DNA from: Paraburkholderia podalyriae
GTDB taxonomy: Bacteria > Pseudomonadota > Gammaproteobacteria > Burkholderiales > Burkholderiaceae
Reading direction: 5' to 3'
Length of the DNA: 64,000 nucleotides
NCBI RefSeq assembly: GCF_014397785.1
Contig: NZ_VZQQ01000002.1
Span: 248,001 to 312,000 of the forward strand
Made by a program: the position numbers and the translations under genes. Below, one piece after another: positions 33,456-43,071 of this stretch. How positions within the stretch are numbered: the first letter of the stretch is position 1; every line of letters starts with the position of its first letter. A model generated the notes under the pieces. That model saw only the letters and a list, made by a program, of their open reading frames with translations, did not search any database and had not been told where the DNA came from.

Positions 33456-34409
33456 TCAGTCGAGCCCTAGCCGCGCGCGAATCGCCGGCAGCATCTGCTC
33501 GACCGCCTCGCGCCCTTCCTCGATGGCTGGCGTCGCGCGATGAAAATCGAAGATGCCCATGCCGCCGAGACGCGGCTGGATCAGGATATCGGCCGGCTCG
33601 CCGGCCAGCCGGCTGCGCGAGATGCGCACCTGCATGATGTCGATGCTTTGCGCGATCGAGCTCAGCATCGACGGCACGTGCGCGCTTGGCTTGGGCGGCA
33701 CGCGCACGTCGTCGGTCGCGCTCGCTTCGGCTGGCGCGAGCCAGCGCGGCCACGGCTTGCCGTTGCGGCGCAACGCCACGGGCGGCGGCGCGGTGGGATC
33801 GAGTGCGGGCGTTTCAATGACCCCGCCGCCGAAGTCGCGGCCGTTCAGGATGTCGTTGTTCAGATCGATCGCGATCACGCAGTCCGCCCGCATGCCACGC
33901 GCGACCGACACCGGCACCGGGTTGCTGAGCCCGCCGTCGACGAGCCACACGCCGTTGTGCCATACCGGCGTGAAGATGCCCGGAATCGCAATCGACGCCC
34001 GCACCGAGTCGATCGTGCTGCCGTCCTGCAGCCAGATTTCGCGGCCCGTGTCGAGTTCGGTGGCGACGGCCGCGAACGGCATGTGCAATTGCGCGATCGA
34101 GCGACCGCCGAATTTGTCGGCGAATAGCTGGATCACCTTACGCCCGCCAAGCAGGCCGCCCGAGATGCGCAGATCGAGCAGCCGCACCACGGTCTGCCAC
34201 GTGAGACGTGACACCCACTCTTCGAGCCAGTCGAGATCGCCGTTCGCATAGACTGCGCCGACCAGCGCGCCGATCGACGTGCCGCACACGACGTCGGGCT
34301 TGATGCCCGCGTCTTCCAGCGCGCGAATCGCGCCGATATGCGCCCAGCCGCGCGCGGCGCCGCCCCCCAGCACCAGCCCGATCCGGCTGTATCGATGTCG
34401 ACGTATCAT
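33456..34409 (-). CDS. Patatin-like phospholipase (RssA type)
   Basis: A 317-residue serine hydrolase. The oxyanion hole LGGGAARGWAHIGA is followed by the nucleophile elbow GTSIG and the catalytic dyad aspartate in VDGGLSNPVPV, so it should be an active lipid acyl hydrolase. The layout is that of cytoplasmic RssA/YchK proteins, with an extra C-terminal 80 residues. I used the ATG at 34409 (MIRRHRYSRIGLVLGGG); an in-frame ATG at 34460 adds 17 residues. The upstream lipoprotein gene ends 60 bases before it on the same strand. Confidence 0.9.
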   Translation of the reverse strand: MIRRHRYSRIGLVLGGGAARGWAHIGAIRALEDAGIKPDVVCGTSIGALVGAVYANGDLDWLEEWVSRLTWQTVVRLLDLRISGGLLGGRKVIQLFADKFGGRSIAQLHMPFAAVATELDTGREIWLQDGSTIDSVRASIAIPGIFTPVWHNGVWLVDGGLSNPVPVSVARGMRADCVIAIDLNNDILNGRDFGGGVIETPALDPTAPPPVALRRNGKPWPRWLAPAEASATDDVRVPPKPSAHVPSMLSSIAQSIDIMQVRISRSRLAGEPADILIQPRLGGMGIFDFHRATPAIEEGREAVEQMLPAIRARLGLD

Positions 34410-34469
34410 GCCTACCCCGCTCTCTCTGCCCGCTTGTTCTGCCCGCCTTCTGGCCGACATGCCCTCCGC

Positions 34470-35021
34470 CTATCGCCCCCGGATCACGTCCGAGCGTGAC
34501 GTGGTGTACACCCTCTGGTTCCGGTCGAAATGAACGTTGAAGATGCCCTCTTCAGTCACGCCGCCCTCGCGCCATTTCCAGCTCCACACGGTTTCCGGCT
34601 TCAGCGGAAACACCGCGATCTCTCCAGGTTTGCCGAGCAAGCGCCGCACCTCGTCCTCGGTCATGCCGGAGCGGATCTTCGCGAAGTTGGCCGCGGTCAG
34701 CACCTGCGTGATCGCCTGCAGCTTGCCGTCGCGATCGATGTCGACCATGTAGGTGTTCAGGCCTTGCGGGCCGCGCGGATATTCGAAGCGCTTCGAGCCG
34801 TCGGTGAAGGTGCGCGCGGTTTCGGGCTTGCCCATCTGCGCGAGGATTTGCGCTTCGGTCGTGATCCCTGGCGTCATGTCCTTGAGCAGCAACGCGTCCG
34901 GTTTGACCGCGTTGAAAAAGTCCTTGAGTTTTTGCACGGCTTGATCGCTCTGCTGTTGGTCGCAGCCGGTCAGCGCAACGCACGCCATCAGCAGCGTGAC
35001 GCCCAGCGGTTTGAGACTCAC
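34470..35021 (-). CDS. Outer membrane lipoprotein with BamE/SmpA-like domain
   Basis: A 183-residue lipoprotein starting at a GTG (35021) with AGGA six bases upstream. The signal peptide ends in lipobox LTGC, with Asp at +2, which in enterobacteria can favour inner-membrane retention. The mature part carries a repeated MTPGITTEAQILAQMGKP / IRSGMTEDEVRRLLGKP pattern, the helix pair typical of BamE/SmpA-like domains, here twice. Exact function is unknown; it could assist envelope assembly. The patatin-like gene follows on the same strand. Confidence 0.82.
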   Translation of the reverse strand: MSLKPLGVTLLMACVALTGCDQQQSDQAVQKLKDFFNAVKPDALLLKDMTPGITTEAQILAQMGKPETARTFTDGSKRFEYPRGPQGLNTYMVDIDRDGKLQAITQVLTAANFAKIRSGMTEDEVRRLLGKPGEIAVFPLKPETVWSWKWREGGVTEEGIFNVHFDRNQRVYTTSRSDVIRGR

Positions 35022-35215
35022 GTCGGTTCCTGTCCGGATGCGCGGGATCTGCCGTCGCAGCGCATGGCCGGTCTGTAGTGTGTACTACAAGGATAACCGT
35101 GCCCGCAGAAAACCGCGAGCGACGCGCGCGCGACGAGCGCTGCTACGCACCTAACCTGTTGCGCGCGGCGCTAAAAGATTGACTGAGGATCAATTGAGGT
35201 GGGTACGCCGGAAGC

Positions 35216-35244
35216 AAAAAGGCGACGCTGTGTACAGCGTCGCC
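35216..35244 (-). terminator. Rho-independent terminator, minus strand
   Basis: GGCGACGCTG/CAGCGTCGCC form a perfect 10-bp stem with a TGTA loop. On the minus strand it is followed by five T. The nearest minus-strand gene upstream is the rhodanese gene ending at 35630, so its message would carry a 3' tail of nearly 400 bases, or a separate short RNA ends here. Confidence 0.75.
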
Positions 35245-35525
35245 ATGTCGGTCGATACGATCAACCGGAAGTGACGGCGGCTCGTTGGCCGCCTTGCGCG
35301 AAGCACCACGGACGACGCGCAGCGGCCTGCTTCAGACGAAGCGATGAGTAGCCTTGACTGCTCACCTTGCGCCATCGCCGAATGACAAACCGCTGCCTTT
35401 TTTTGGCCGCCCTGGTCCCTCGATAAGCCTTCCAGATGCAGTTAATCTAAACGCATTGGGGGCTTTCGACGAGAGCGCGTTTACACCGAATCGGCAGAAG
35501 ATTCGCGCGACGCGAGGGGCTCGCG

Positions 35526-35629
35526 GGATGGCCGGCCGCCGGATGGCCGGCCTCCGGATGGCCGGCCCCCGGATCGCCGGCCGCCGGATGGCCGGCCCCC
35601 GGATCGCCGGCCGCCGGATGGCCGGCCCG
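35526..35629. repeat. 15-base tandem repeat, seven units
   Basis: Seven consecutive units of GGATGGCCGGCCGCC with small changes (GGATCGCCGGCC in units 4 and 6, the last unit cut to 14 bases). Most units hold the 8-base palindrome GGCCGGCC or a close form. The array begins next to the stop codon of the rhodanese gene. The 15-base period keeps reading frame, but no credible protein runs through it. Confidence 0.9.
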
Positions 35630-37231
35630 TCATATCACCCGAAAGCCATGCGTGCCGTCGCGCGCAAGTTGCGCGACGAGCCCCTGCTCCCACTCCAGAT
35701 ACGCGCTCATCGCTTCGCGCGCATTCTCCGTGCCCTCATACGGCCGCTGATAACGATCGATGCGCGGCGACGCCATCCGCGTGCCACCCGACTCCACGGG
35801 CAAGCCCGCGTCGATCCACGCGATCGTGCCGCCGCGCAGCACCTGCACCGGCCGACCGGTCGCCGCGGCGAGTTCCGGCGCGACGAAGCGCGCCAGCACG
35901 TCGCTGTCGCACGTGAGCACGTAGCGCTTTGCGTCGGGCAGCGTGCGCAACGCGTCGGCGAGTTGGCTGCGGATCACGAACCACGCGCCCGGAATGTGCC
36001 GGGTCAGATAGTTCGCGCTGCTCGTGAAATCGAGCACGACGGTACCCGGCGACTGCAGCAGCGCGACGAGTTCAGCCGGCGCGATGTCGTCGACGTCGGG
36101 CGGCGTGACCGCATTGCGCGCGGGCGGCGCCGGGCCCTTCTCGGCGAAGTCGGCCGCCGTCAGGCCATCGACCACGTAGACCTCGACGTTCATCTGCGCG
36201 AGCCACGATGCGCTCATGTTCGCGCGCACGCCGTCGCTGTCCGCGAGGATCACGCGCGCGCCGCGCACCGTCACGAACAGGTCGATTTCCTGCACGAGCT
36301 GGCCGCCCGGCGCGCTGCGAAAACCGGGCACGTGGCCCGCCTCGTATTCCTCGGGCGTGCGTACGTCGAAGCGATACACGGTGCGCACCGCTTCGTCGGC
36401 CCAGCGGCGCGCTTCGTCGCGCGACGTGCGGCGCACGCGCGCCCGGTCGGCGACCGTGCGCGCGCCGTCGGCGGCGGCGAGACGGGAAGCGTCGTCGACC
36501 GCGCCTTCGATGCGCCGCGCGCTGCCATGCGCGAGCGCCTGACCGGCGAGCGTCCAGCCCATCGTGCCGTTGCGCAGCGCGGCGACCGGATTCGGCACGC
36601 CCGCGTTGATCAGCGACTGCGCGCCGATGATGCTGCGCGTGCGCCCCGCGCAATTGACGATGATGCGCGTGGCCGGATCCGGCGCGAACTGCCGCGCCCG
36701 CAGCACCAGCTCCGCGCCCGGCACGCTGATGCTGCCGGGGATGTTCATGGTTTGAAACTCCTCGAAGCGGCGTGCGTCGAGCACCACGACATTGGCCTCC
36801 TGATCGAGCAGCGCCTGCACCTGCTGCGCGGATAGCGACGGCGTATGACGCACGCTTTCGACCAGTTCGCCGAACGCCTTGCTCGGCACGTTGACGTCCC
36901 TGAACAACTCGCCGCCCGCTTCGCGCCAGCCTTGCAGGCCGCCTTCGAGCAATGCGACGTTGGTATAGCCGAGCTCGGCGAGACGCGCGGCCGCACGCCA
37001 TGCGAGACCTTCGCCCGCATCGAACACGACGATCGGCACGGCCCGGCGCGGCAGCCGCAGCGGCGCGTCGAGTTCGAGCCGCGACAGCGGCAGATTGGCG
37101 GCGAACAACGGATGACTGCGCGCGTGGGGATCTTCCTCGCGCACATCGACGAGCGCGATCTCCTCGCGATCGAGCAATGCATGGCACACGTCCTGGAATG
37201 ACCGGGTACGAAACTCTTTGACGACATTCAT
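35630..37231 (-). CDS. Rhodanese-related sulfurtransferase with four rhodanese domains
   Basis: A 533-residue protein of four successive rhodanese modules (about residues 5-115, 125-235, 255-370, 390-500). Each opens with a DVR/DAR/DFT-type strand. Only module 2 has a canonical CxxxxR active loop, NCAGRTRSI (near residue 195). Module 4 has a cysteine in a changed loop (VLTCDSDVLAR), while modules 1 and 3 have aspartate there (FDAGEGLAWR, LADSDGVRA) and are probably inactive. It should carry persulfide sulfur in the cytoplasm. The ATG at 37231 (MNVVKEFRTR) has GGAGTTC upstream; the frame stays open 100 codons further but is unlike rhodanese. Acceptors are unknown. Confidence 0.88.
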   Translation of the reverse strand: MNVVKEFRTRSFQDVCHALLDREEIALVDVREEDPHARSHPLFAANLPLSRLELDAPLRLPRRAVPIVVFDAGEGLAWRAAARLAELGYTNVALLEGGLQGWREAGGELFRDVNVPSKAFGELVESVRHTPSLSAQQVQALLDQEANVVVLDARRFEEFQTMNIPGSISVPGAELVLRARQFAPDPATRIIVNCAGRTRSIIGAQSLINAGVPNPVAALRNGTMGWTLAGQALAHGSARRIEGAVDDASRLAAADGARTVADRARVRRTSRDEARRWADEAVRTVYRFDVRTPEEYEAGHVPGFRSAPGGQLVQEIDLFVTVRGARVILADSDGVRANMSASWLAQMNVEVYVVDGLTAADFAEKGPAPPARNAVTPPDVDDIAPAELVALLQSPGTVVLDFTSSANYLTRHIPGAWFVIRSQLADALRTLPDAKRYVLTCDSDVLARFVAPELAAATGRPVQVLRGGTIAWIDAGLPVESGGTRMASPRIDRYQRPYEGTENAREAMSAYLEWEQGLVAQLARDGTHGFRVI

Positions 37232-37543
37232 GGGATCGGGAACTCCTTCGCTACATTCCTGGTTTCCGGCAACGGGTCGCGTCACCGCACCGATACTTAA
37301 ACCGTACTCTCGAATTCCAATCGGCGCACGGTCACTCGCTGGATTGCTTGTTCGGTCGCGCGGCAAAGGCGAAGCATCGCCGCGCGAACACGCCATGCAA
37401 ACGCAATTTCCGCGCCTTGTCGGTACCGGCCGAGCCTTGCCAACCCTTCGGCCGTCATGGGCATCGCCGCGCCGCCAGCAGAAAAACCGCCGCTTTGCCA
37501 CAATGCGCCATCGCGCGAAAGCGCCGCCCATCGCAATCAGACA
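37232..37543. other. Divergent gap between rhodanese and LLM oxidoreductase genes
   Basis: About 310 bases that must hold both promoters. No clear operator, hairpin or gene was recognised. Confidence 0.4.
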
Positions 37544-38539
37544 ATGATCCCCTTTTCGGTTCTCGATCTTTCACCCGTCACCGCGGGCGCCACGCCGGCT
37601 GACGCGTTCAGGAACACGCTGTCGCTCGCGCAGCACGCGGAAAAGCTGAACTACAAGCGTTACTGGCTCGCCGAGCATCACAACATGACCGGCATCGCGA
37701 GCGCGGCGACCTCGGTCGTGATCGGCTACGTGGCCGGCGGCACGAAGACGATTCGGGTCGGCTCCGGCGGCATCATGCTGCCGAACCATGCGCCGCTCGT
37801 GATCGCCGAACAGTTCGGCACGCTCGCGTCGCTGTATCCGGGGCGGATCGATCTCGGCCTCGGCCGCGCGCCCGGCACCGACCAGACCACTGCCCGCGCG
37901 CTGCGCCGCGATCTGCAGGCGAGTGCCGAAACCTTCCCCGACGACGTCGTCGAATTGCAGCGTTACTTCGCCGAGCCGGTCGCGGGCCAGCGCATTCGCG
38001 CGGTGCCGGGCGCGGGCCTGAACGTGCCGCTGTGGCTGCTCGGCTCGTCGCTGTACAGCGCGCAACTGGCCGCGGCGCTGGGGCTGCCGTTCGCGTTCGC
38101 GTCGCACTTCGCACCCGATTACATGTTGAGCGCGCTGCAGGTGTATCGCTCGCAGTTTCGGCCGTCGGCGACGCTAGCGAAACCCTACGCGATGGTCGGC
38201 GTCAATCTGTTCGCCGCCGACACGAACGACGATGCCGCGCGGCTGTTCACGTCGCTACAGCAGCAGTTCATCAATCTGCGGCGCGGCACGCCGGGGCAAT
38301 TGCAGCCTCCGGTCGAGCGGCTCGAGGCCTCGGAGATGGAGCTGAACAACGTCGCGCGCGCGCTCGCGTGCACGGCGCTCGGCGATCGCGACGCAATCCG
38401 CGAAGGTCTGCAATCGATCATCGAGCAGACCGGCGCGAACGAGTTGATGCTGACCGCGCAGATTTACAATCACGAAGCGCGGCTGCGCTCGTTCGAGATC
38501 GGCGCCGAGGTGCGCGATGAATTGACGGCGGGCAAATAA
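37544..38539 (+). CDS. LLM-class (luciferase-like) flavin-dependent oxidoreductase
   Basis: A 331-residue TIM-barrel protein of the bacterial luciferase-like family, group with the start [12 protein letters not shown]. Marks include [43 protein letters not shown] and [17 protein letters not shown], which together line the FMN site in this subfamily (E. coli YhbW-like). It probably uses reduced FMN to oxygenate or reduce an unknown substrate. The ATG at 37544 gives the usual family start; an earlier in-frame start at 37457 would add unrelated sequence. A bidirectional terminator lies 40 bases downstream. Confidence 0.92.
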   Translation: MIPFSVLDLSPVTAGATPADAFRNTLSLAQHAEKLNYKRYWLAEHHNMTGIASAATSVVIGYVAGGTKTIRVGSGGIMLPNHAPLVIAEQFGTLASLYPGRIDLGLGRAPGTDQTTARALRRDLQASAETFPDDVVELQRYFAEPVAGQRIRAVPGAGLNVPLWLLGSSLYSAQLAAALGLPFAFASHFAPDYMLSALQVYRSQFRPSATLAKPYAMVGVNLFAADTNDDAARLFTSLQQQFINLRRGTPGQLQPPVERLEASEMELNNVARALACTALGDRDAIREGLQSIIEQTGANELMLTAQIYNHEARLRSFEIGAEVRDELTAGK

Positions 38540-38577
38540 GCGGTTCGCGAACCGATCGGCGGACACCGCAATGCACG

Positions 38578-38614
38578 AAAAAAGGGCGGCTCATCGCGAG
38601 TCGCCCTTTTCTTT
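38578..38614. terminator. Bidirectional Rho-independent terminator
   Basis: GGGCGGCTC/GAGTCGCCC hairpin (38584-38606, one internal mismatch) has TTTTCTTTT on the plus side and a run of A at 38578-38583 that gives T6 on the minus side. It separates the convergent oxidoreductase and alpha/beta hydrolase genes. Confidence 0.85.
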
Positions 38615-38672
38615 TGCACTGAGTTGGACCAAGCCGGACACAGCGGCCCGGCGTCTCACCTCGAGGGCACCA

Positions 38673-39743
38673 TCAGCGATTCGTCGGCACCGCCGCCAGT
38701 CCGTCGAGCAGCGCCTTGTGAAACGCGTCCGGGTCCTGCATCTGCGGCGCGTGCCCCAGGTCCGCGAACTCGACCAGCGTCGCATGCGGGATCGCCTTCG
38801 CGGCCGCGCGGCCTAGTTCCGGGTAATGGCCGAGCGTCGCGCGCACCTCGGGGGGCGCCGCATCCTTGCCGACCGCGGTCGTGTCCTTCTGACCGATCAG
38901 CAGCAGCGTCGGCATGCTGAGCTGCCCCAGTTCATAGACAACAGGCTGCGTGTAAATCATGTCGTAGAGCAGCGCGGAATTCCACGCGACGACCTGCTTG
39001 CCCGGTCCGCGATACATGCCCGCTAGCATCTGCACCGACGGGTCGTAGTCCGCGCGCCATTGCCCCGCGTAGTAGGTCGCCTGTTCGTAGCGGCGGATGC
39101 CGTCGGCGGTGGTCTTGAGCTCCCGCTGATACCACTGCTCGACCGACAGCGACGGCACGCCCTTCGCCTTCCAGTCCTCGAGTCCGATCGGGTTCACGAG
39201 CACCAGTTGCTGCGTCTCGCGCGGATACATCAGCGCATAGCGGATGGCGAGCATGCCGCCCGTCGAATGGCCGACCACCGTCACGTCGCTGACGCCGAGC
39301 GACTGGAGCAGCGCGTGCGTATTGCGCGCGAGCTGCTGGAAGCTGTACTGGTAATGCTCAGGCTTGCTGGATTTACAGAAGCCGATCTGATCCGGTGCGA
39401 TCACGCGATAGCCGGCATTGCTCAACCGGCGAATCGTTGCGTCCCACGTCGCCGAACAGAAATTCTTGCCCTGCAGCAACACCACGGTGCGGCCGTTGCC
39501 ATGCGCCGGCTTCACGTCGATATACGCCATCTGCAAAGGCACGGCCTGCGAAGTGAATTCGAAGCGTTCGACCGGCGCTGGATAGCTGAAGCCCTGCAGT
39601 TCCGGACCGTAGGCCGGGCCGGGATCGTCGACAGAGGACGCGGCCGCGGCGCTCGTGGCGGCCACCGCGACAGACGCCGCGCACAGCATCGCACAAGCGC
39701 AGACACTCGACACGGCAAGCAGGAATGGACGGCGAAGATTCAT
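38673..39743 (-). CDS. Exported alpha/beta hydrolase
   Basis: A 356-residue hydrolase with a signal peptide (about residues 1-29, cut after VAVA), so it should act in the periplasm or outside. The alpha/beta fold shows an oxyanion region VVLLQGKNFCSATWD, nucleophile elbow GHSTGG, acid in IGQKDTTAVG and histidine in DLGHAPQM. The pattern is close to esterases/epoxide-hydrolase relatives, but the substrate cannot be told. Translation is taken from the ATG at 39743 (MNLRRPFLLAVSS); the frame is open for another 124 codons without family resemblance. It diverges from glgC. Confidence 0.88.
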   Translation of the reverse strand: MNLRRPFLLAVSSVCACAMLCAASVAVAATSAAAASSVDDPGPAYGPELQGFSYPAPVERFEFTSQAVPLQMAYIDVKPAHGNGRTVVLLQGKNFCSATWDATIRRLSNAGYRVIAPDQIGFCKSSKPEHYQYSFQQLARNTHALLQSLGVSDVTVVGHSTGGMLAIRYALMYPRETQQLVLVNPIGLEDWKAKGVPSLSVEQWYQRELKTTADGIRRYEQATYYAGQWRADYDPSVQMLAGMYRGPGKQVVAWNSALLYDMIYTQPVVYELGQLSMPTLLLIGQKDTTAVGKDAAPPEVRATLGHYPELGRAAAKAIPHATLVEFADLGHAPQMQDPDAFHKALLDGLAAVPTNR

Positions 39744-40224
39744 CGGGATGTTCTGGAAAAATGCAATCGGGAACGCACGACGCACGAGGCTCGGAGCACA
39801 CGATTCTACGACGCGCCGCCGAGCTCTGGCGCCGCGCCCGCAACAGCGGGCCCGCCTCGCGGCTGAGGCGGTGTGGCATGCGTATTGCGGCCCTTGGATC
39901 ATGCATCGTCCGCGCGCGACCTCGCGCTCTATGTGTTGCGCCGCACCGATTGGCGCGCCGCAACAGGCCATCGTTAGAGGATGGTCCGCCACGCGGCCCC
40001 CGCGATAAACACTATTCGCTCGCGTCCAATCGGTGCTAGAACAGACTGATGGACCGGCGAGAAACAGGCAGCCAACAACGATAGCGCGGCACGACTGCCA
40101 GGCAGCACGAATCATCTGCGGAGAGGAAGCGACCAGATCATCCGGGGTATATCAATCAAGCAACCATCTTGCATCGGATTGAAGCAAGCACCGAAGTGCT
40201 CGCTTCGCTCCACAGGAGACACCT
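39744..40224. other. Divergent gap upstream of glgC, with nested inverted repeats
   Basis: About 480 bases without a gene. TGTTGCGCCG (39934-39943) faces CGCCGCAACA (39956-39965), and the loop sequence CACCGATTGG (39944-39953) is itself inverted at 40026-40035 (CCAATCGGTG). These could give alternative structures or an operator; no promoter is obvious. Confidence 0.45.
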
Positions 40225-41490
40225 ATGAATACTCCGGCACGGCTAAACGACTTACAGCGCACTACCCTCGCGATCGTCCTCGCAGGCGGCCGCGGCACCC
40301 GGCTCGGGCCGCTCACGAACAAGCGCGTGAAGCCGGCGGTGCACTTCGGCGGCAAATACCGGATCATCGACTTCGCGCTGTCCAACTGCCTGAACTCCGG
40401 CATCCGCCGCATCGCGGTGGTCACGCAGTACAAGGCGCATTCGCTGCTGCGGCATCTGCAGCGCGGCTGGAGCTTTCTGCGCGGCGAGATGGGCGAGTTC
40501 ATCGACCTATGGCCCGCCCAGCAGCGCGTCGAAGGCGCGCACTGGTATCGCGGCACCGCCGACGCGGTGTTCCAGAACCTCGACATCATCCACTCGATCC
40601 GCCCGAAGTACGTGGTCGTGCTCGCGGGCGACCACATCTACAAGATGGACTACACGCGCATGATCGCCGATCACGCGGACAGCGGCGCCGACTGCACGGT
40701 CGGCTGCATCGAAGTGCCGCGCATGGACGCGGTCGCGTTCGGCGTGATGGCGGTCGACGAAAACCGCCGCGTGACCGGCTTCGTCGAAAAGCCGGCCGAC
40801 CCGCCCGCGATGCCAGGCCGTCCCGACTCGGCGCTCGCGAGCATGGGCATCTACGTGTTCAACGCCGACTACCTGTACACGTTGCTCGAGGAGAACATCG
40901 CCGCGATCGACACCGATCACGACTTCGGCAAGGACATCCTGCCGCGCGTCGTCACGCAGGGCGTCGCGATCGCGCACCCGTTCAGCATGTCGTGCGTGTC
41001 ATCGGACCCGAGCGTCGAGCCGTACTGGCGCGACGTCGGCACGATCGACGCGTACTGGTCCGCGAACCTCGACCTCGCGTCGACGATCCCGACGCTCGAC
41101 CTGTACGACGAGTCATGGCCGATCTGGACCTACCAGGAGCAGTTGCCGCCCGCGAAGTTCGTACGCGACATGAAGGGGCTGCAGGGCTCGGGCAACAATC
41201 TGATCGTTTGCGGCGGCTGCGTGATCTCGGGCTCGCAGATTTCGCGCTCGGTGCTGTCGTCGAACGTGAAAGTGAGTTCGTTCTGTAATATCAATGAGGC
41301 AGTCTTGTTGCCGCAGGTCACGGTCGGCCCGAGCTGTCGCCTGCAGAAGGTGGTGATCGACCGTGGCTGCACGATTCCGGAAGGCACGGTGATCGGCGAA
41401 GACCCGGCGCGCGACGCCGAGCGCTTTTATCGCACCGACGAAGGCGTCGTGCTGGTCACGCAGGAGGCGTTGCGCAAGCATCCGAACTAG
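40225..41490 (+). CDS. glgC: Glucose-1-phosphate adenylyltransferase
   Basis: A 421-residue enzyme that makes ADP-glucose from ATP and glucose-1-phosphate, the committed step of bacterial glycogen synthesis. The nucleotide site [20 protein letters not shown], the substrate loop [10 protein letters not shown], the sugar-phosphate region [10 protein letters not shown] and the C-terminal left-handed beta-helix ([20 protein letters not shown]) are present. Length is standard. The Shine-Dalgarno AGGAGA lies close before the ATG. glgA follows 120 bases downstream on the same strand, so the pair is probably one operon. Confidence 0.96.
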   Translation: MNTPARLNDLQRTTLAIVLAGGRGTRLGPLTNKRVKPAVHFGGKYRIIDFALSNCLNSGIRRIAVVTQYKAHSLLRHLQRGWSFLRGEMGEFIDLWPAQQRVEGAHWYRGTADAVFQNLDIIHSIRPKYVVVLAGDHIYKMDYTRMIADHADSGADCTVGCIEVPRMDAVAFGVMAVDENRRVTGFVEKPADPPAMPGRPDSALASMGIYVFNADYLYTLLEENIAAIDTDHDFGKDILPRVVTQGVAIAHPFSMSCVSSDPSVEPYWRDVGTIDAYWSANLDLASTIPTLDLYDESWPIWTYQEQLPPAKFVRDMKGLQGSGNNLIVCGGCVISGSQISRSVLSSNVKVSSFCNINEAVLLPQVTVGPSCRLQKVVIDRGCTIPEGTVIGEDPARDAERFYRTDEGVVLVTQEALRKHPN

Positions 41491-41610
41491 CGCGCGCGCC
41501 GCATGCCCGCGCCGGCGGCCACGCCGCCGGCCATCCGGCTTCGCCCGAACCACCGTGTGAACTATTCGCCCACCCCGAGCAACGCTGCCACCCCGACAGA
41601 GACCCGGCCT

Positions 41611-43071
41611 ATGACGATTCGCGCCCTGCACGTCGCAAGCGAGCTGTATCCCCTCCTCAAAACGGGCGGTCTCGCCGACGTCGCGGGCGCGCTGCCGTCC
41701 GCGCTGATCGAGCGCGGCGCCGACGTGCGGGTGCTGCTGCCGGGCTTTCCGGCCGTGCTCGCCGGCCTGCGGGATCTGCAGCCGGTCGCGCAGCTGGGGA
41801 GCCGCTTCGGCGCGCCGAACGTGACGCTCGAACGCGGCACGCTGCCCACCAACGGGCTCACCGTCTATGTGATCCGCGCCGCGACGCTGTACGACCGGCC
41901 CGGCAACCCGTATCTGAACGACGAACACGTGCCGTACGGCGACAACGCGCAGCGTTTCGCGCTGCTCGGCTGGATTGCCGCGCAACTCGCGCAGCAGCTC
42001 GACCCGACATGGTCGCCGCGGATCGTCCACGCGCACGACTGGCACGCGGGGCTCGCGCCCGCCTACCTGAAGGCCGCCGAACGCGAGCACGGCCGCGCGC
42101 CCGCGCGCAGCCTGTTTACGATTCACAACCTCGCCTACCAGGGGATCTTTCCCGCGCATCAGTTCGGCCTGCTCGGCCTGCCGCACGATTTCTTCAACAT
42201 GCACGGTGTCGAATTCTATGGGCAGCTATCGTTCCTGAAGGCGGGGCTCTACTACGCCGACCGCATCACGACCGTCAGCCCGACCTACGCGCGCGAAATC
42301 CAGATGCTCGCGCACGGCGGTGGGCTCGATGCGCTGCTGCGCCATCGCGCGCACGATCTGAGCGGCATCCTGAACGGTGTCGACTACGCGGTGTGGAATC
42401 CCGCCACCGATACGTTGCTCGCGACGCACTACAGCGCATCGCGGCTGGCCGGCAAGCTCGCCTGCAAGGAAGCGCTGCAAAAACGCTTCGGCCTCGCGCA
42501 GAGAAGCGATGCGCTGCTGTTCGGCGTCGTCAGCCGGCTGACCGAGCAGAAGGGCCTCGATCTGCTGCTCGGCGCGGTGCCCGAGATCGTCAAGCGCGGC
42601 GGGCAACTGGTCGTGTTCGGCAGCGGCGATCCGGCGCTCGAGAACGGCCTCAAGATGGTCGCGCAGGCGCATCCGGAAGCGGTCGCGGTCGAGCTCGGCT
42701 TCGACGAAACGCTCGCGCATACGATCATCGCCGGCAGCGACGTGGTCGCGGTGCCGTCGCGTTTCGAGCCGTGCGGGCTCACCCAGCTCTATGCACTCGC
42801 CTACGGATCGCTGCCACTCGTGCACTGCATTGGCGGTCTCGCGGATACGGTCGCCGACGCATCGCTCGAAAACCTCGCCGACGATCTGGCCACCGGCTTC
42901 GTGTTCGAACGCTTCGATCCGCAGGGACTCTCCGGGGCGATCCGCCGCGCGTTCGCGCTCTACGGGCGTCGCACCGAGTGGAAGGCCACGCAGCGGCGCG
43001 CGATGCGCCGGGACTTCGGCTGGGGCGCGTCGGCCGATCGCTATCTGGCCTTGTATCGCGAGCTCGTCTGA
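41611..43071 (+). CDS. glgA: Glycogen synthase (ADP-glucose)
   Basis: A 486-residue GT5 glycosyltransferase that extends alpha-1,4-glucan from ADP-glucose. The N-terminal KTGGLADVAGALP loop binds ADP-glucose; HAHDWHAGLAPAY and the C-terminal PSRFEPCGLTQLYALAYG, with the catalytic Glu/Cys region, are typical. The start at 41611 (MTIRALHVASELYPLLKTGG) matches the family; an in-frame ATG at 41503 would add a proline-rich unlike stretch. No branching enzyme or debrancher is nearby, so the rest of the glycogen pathway must lie elsewhere. Confidence 0.95.
   Translation: MTIRALHVASELYPLLKTGGLADVAGALPSALIERGADVRVLLPGFPAVLAGLRDLQPVAQLGSRFGAPNVTLERGTLPTNGLTVYVIRAATLYDRPGNPYLNDEHVPYGDNAQRFALLGWIAAQLAQQLDPTWSPRIVHAHDWHAGLAPAYLKAAEREHGRAPARSLFTIHNLAYQGIFPAHQFGLLGLPHDFFNMHGVEFYGQLSFLKAGLYYADRITTVSPTYAREIQMLAHGGGLDALLRHRAHDLSGILNGVDYAVWNPATDTLLATHYSASRLAGKLACKEALQKRFGLAQRSDALLFGVVSRLTEQKGLDLLLGAVPEIVKRGGQLVVFGSGDPALENGLKMVAQAHPEAVAVELGFDETLAHTIIAGSDVVAVPSRFEPCGLTQLYALAYGSLPLVHCIGGLADTVADASLENLADDLATGFVFERFDPQGLSGAIRRAFALYGRRTEWKATQRRAMRRDFGWGASADRYLALYRELV

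Larger units (their letters stand above)
35022..35629. other. 608-base gap with orphan terminator and tandem repeat
   Basis: No protein gene was found. The stretch contains the minus-strand terminator at 35216-35244, a GGCGGC/GCCGCC-type hairpin near 35276-35300 and the 15-base repeat array at 35526-35629, which abuts the rhodanese stop codon. Confidence 0.6.

Noticed and set aside
35190-35375. Minus-strand 61-codon frame
   Set aside because: It translates straight through the perfect terminator stem at 35221-35244, so it is unlikely to be a gene.
35354-36835. Plus-strand frame containing the RMAGP/RIAGR-type pentapeptide repeats
   Set aside because: The repeats are just the translation of the 15-base DNA array, and the remainder is antisense to the rhodanese gene.
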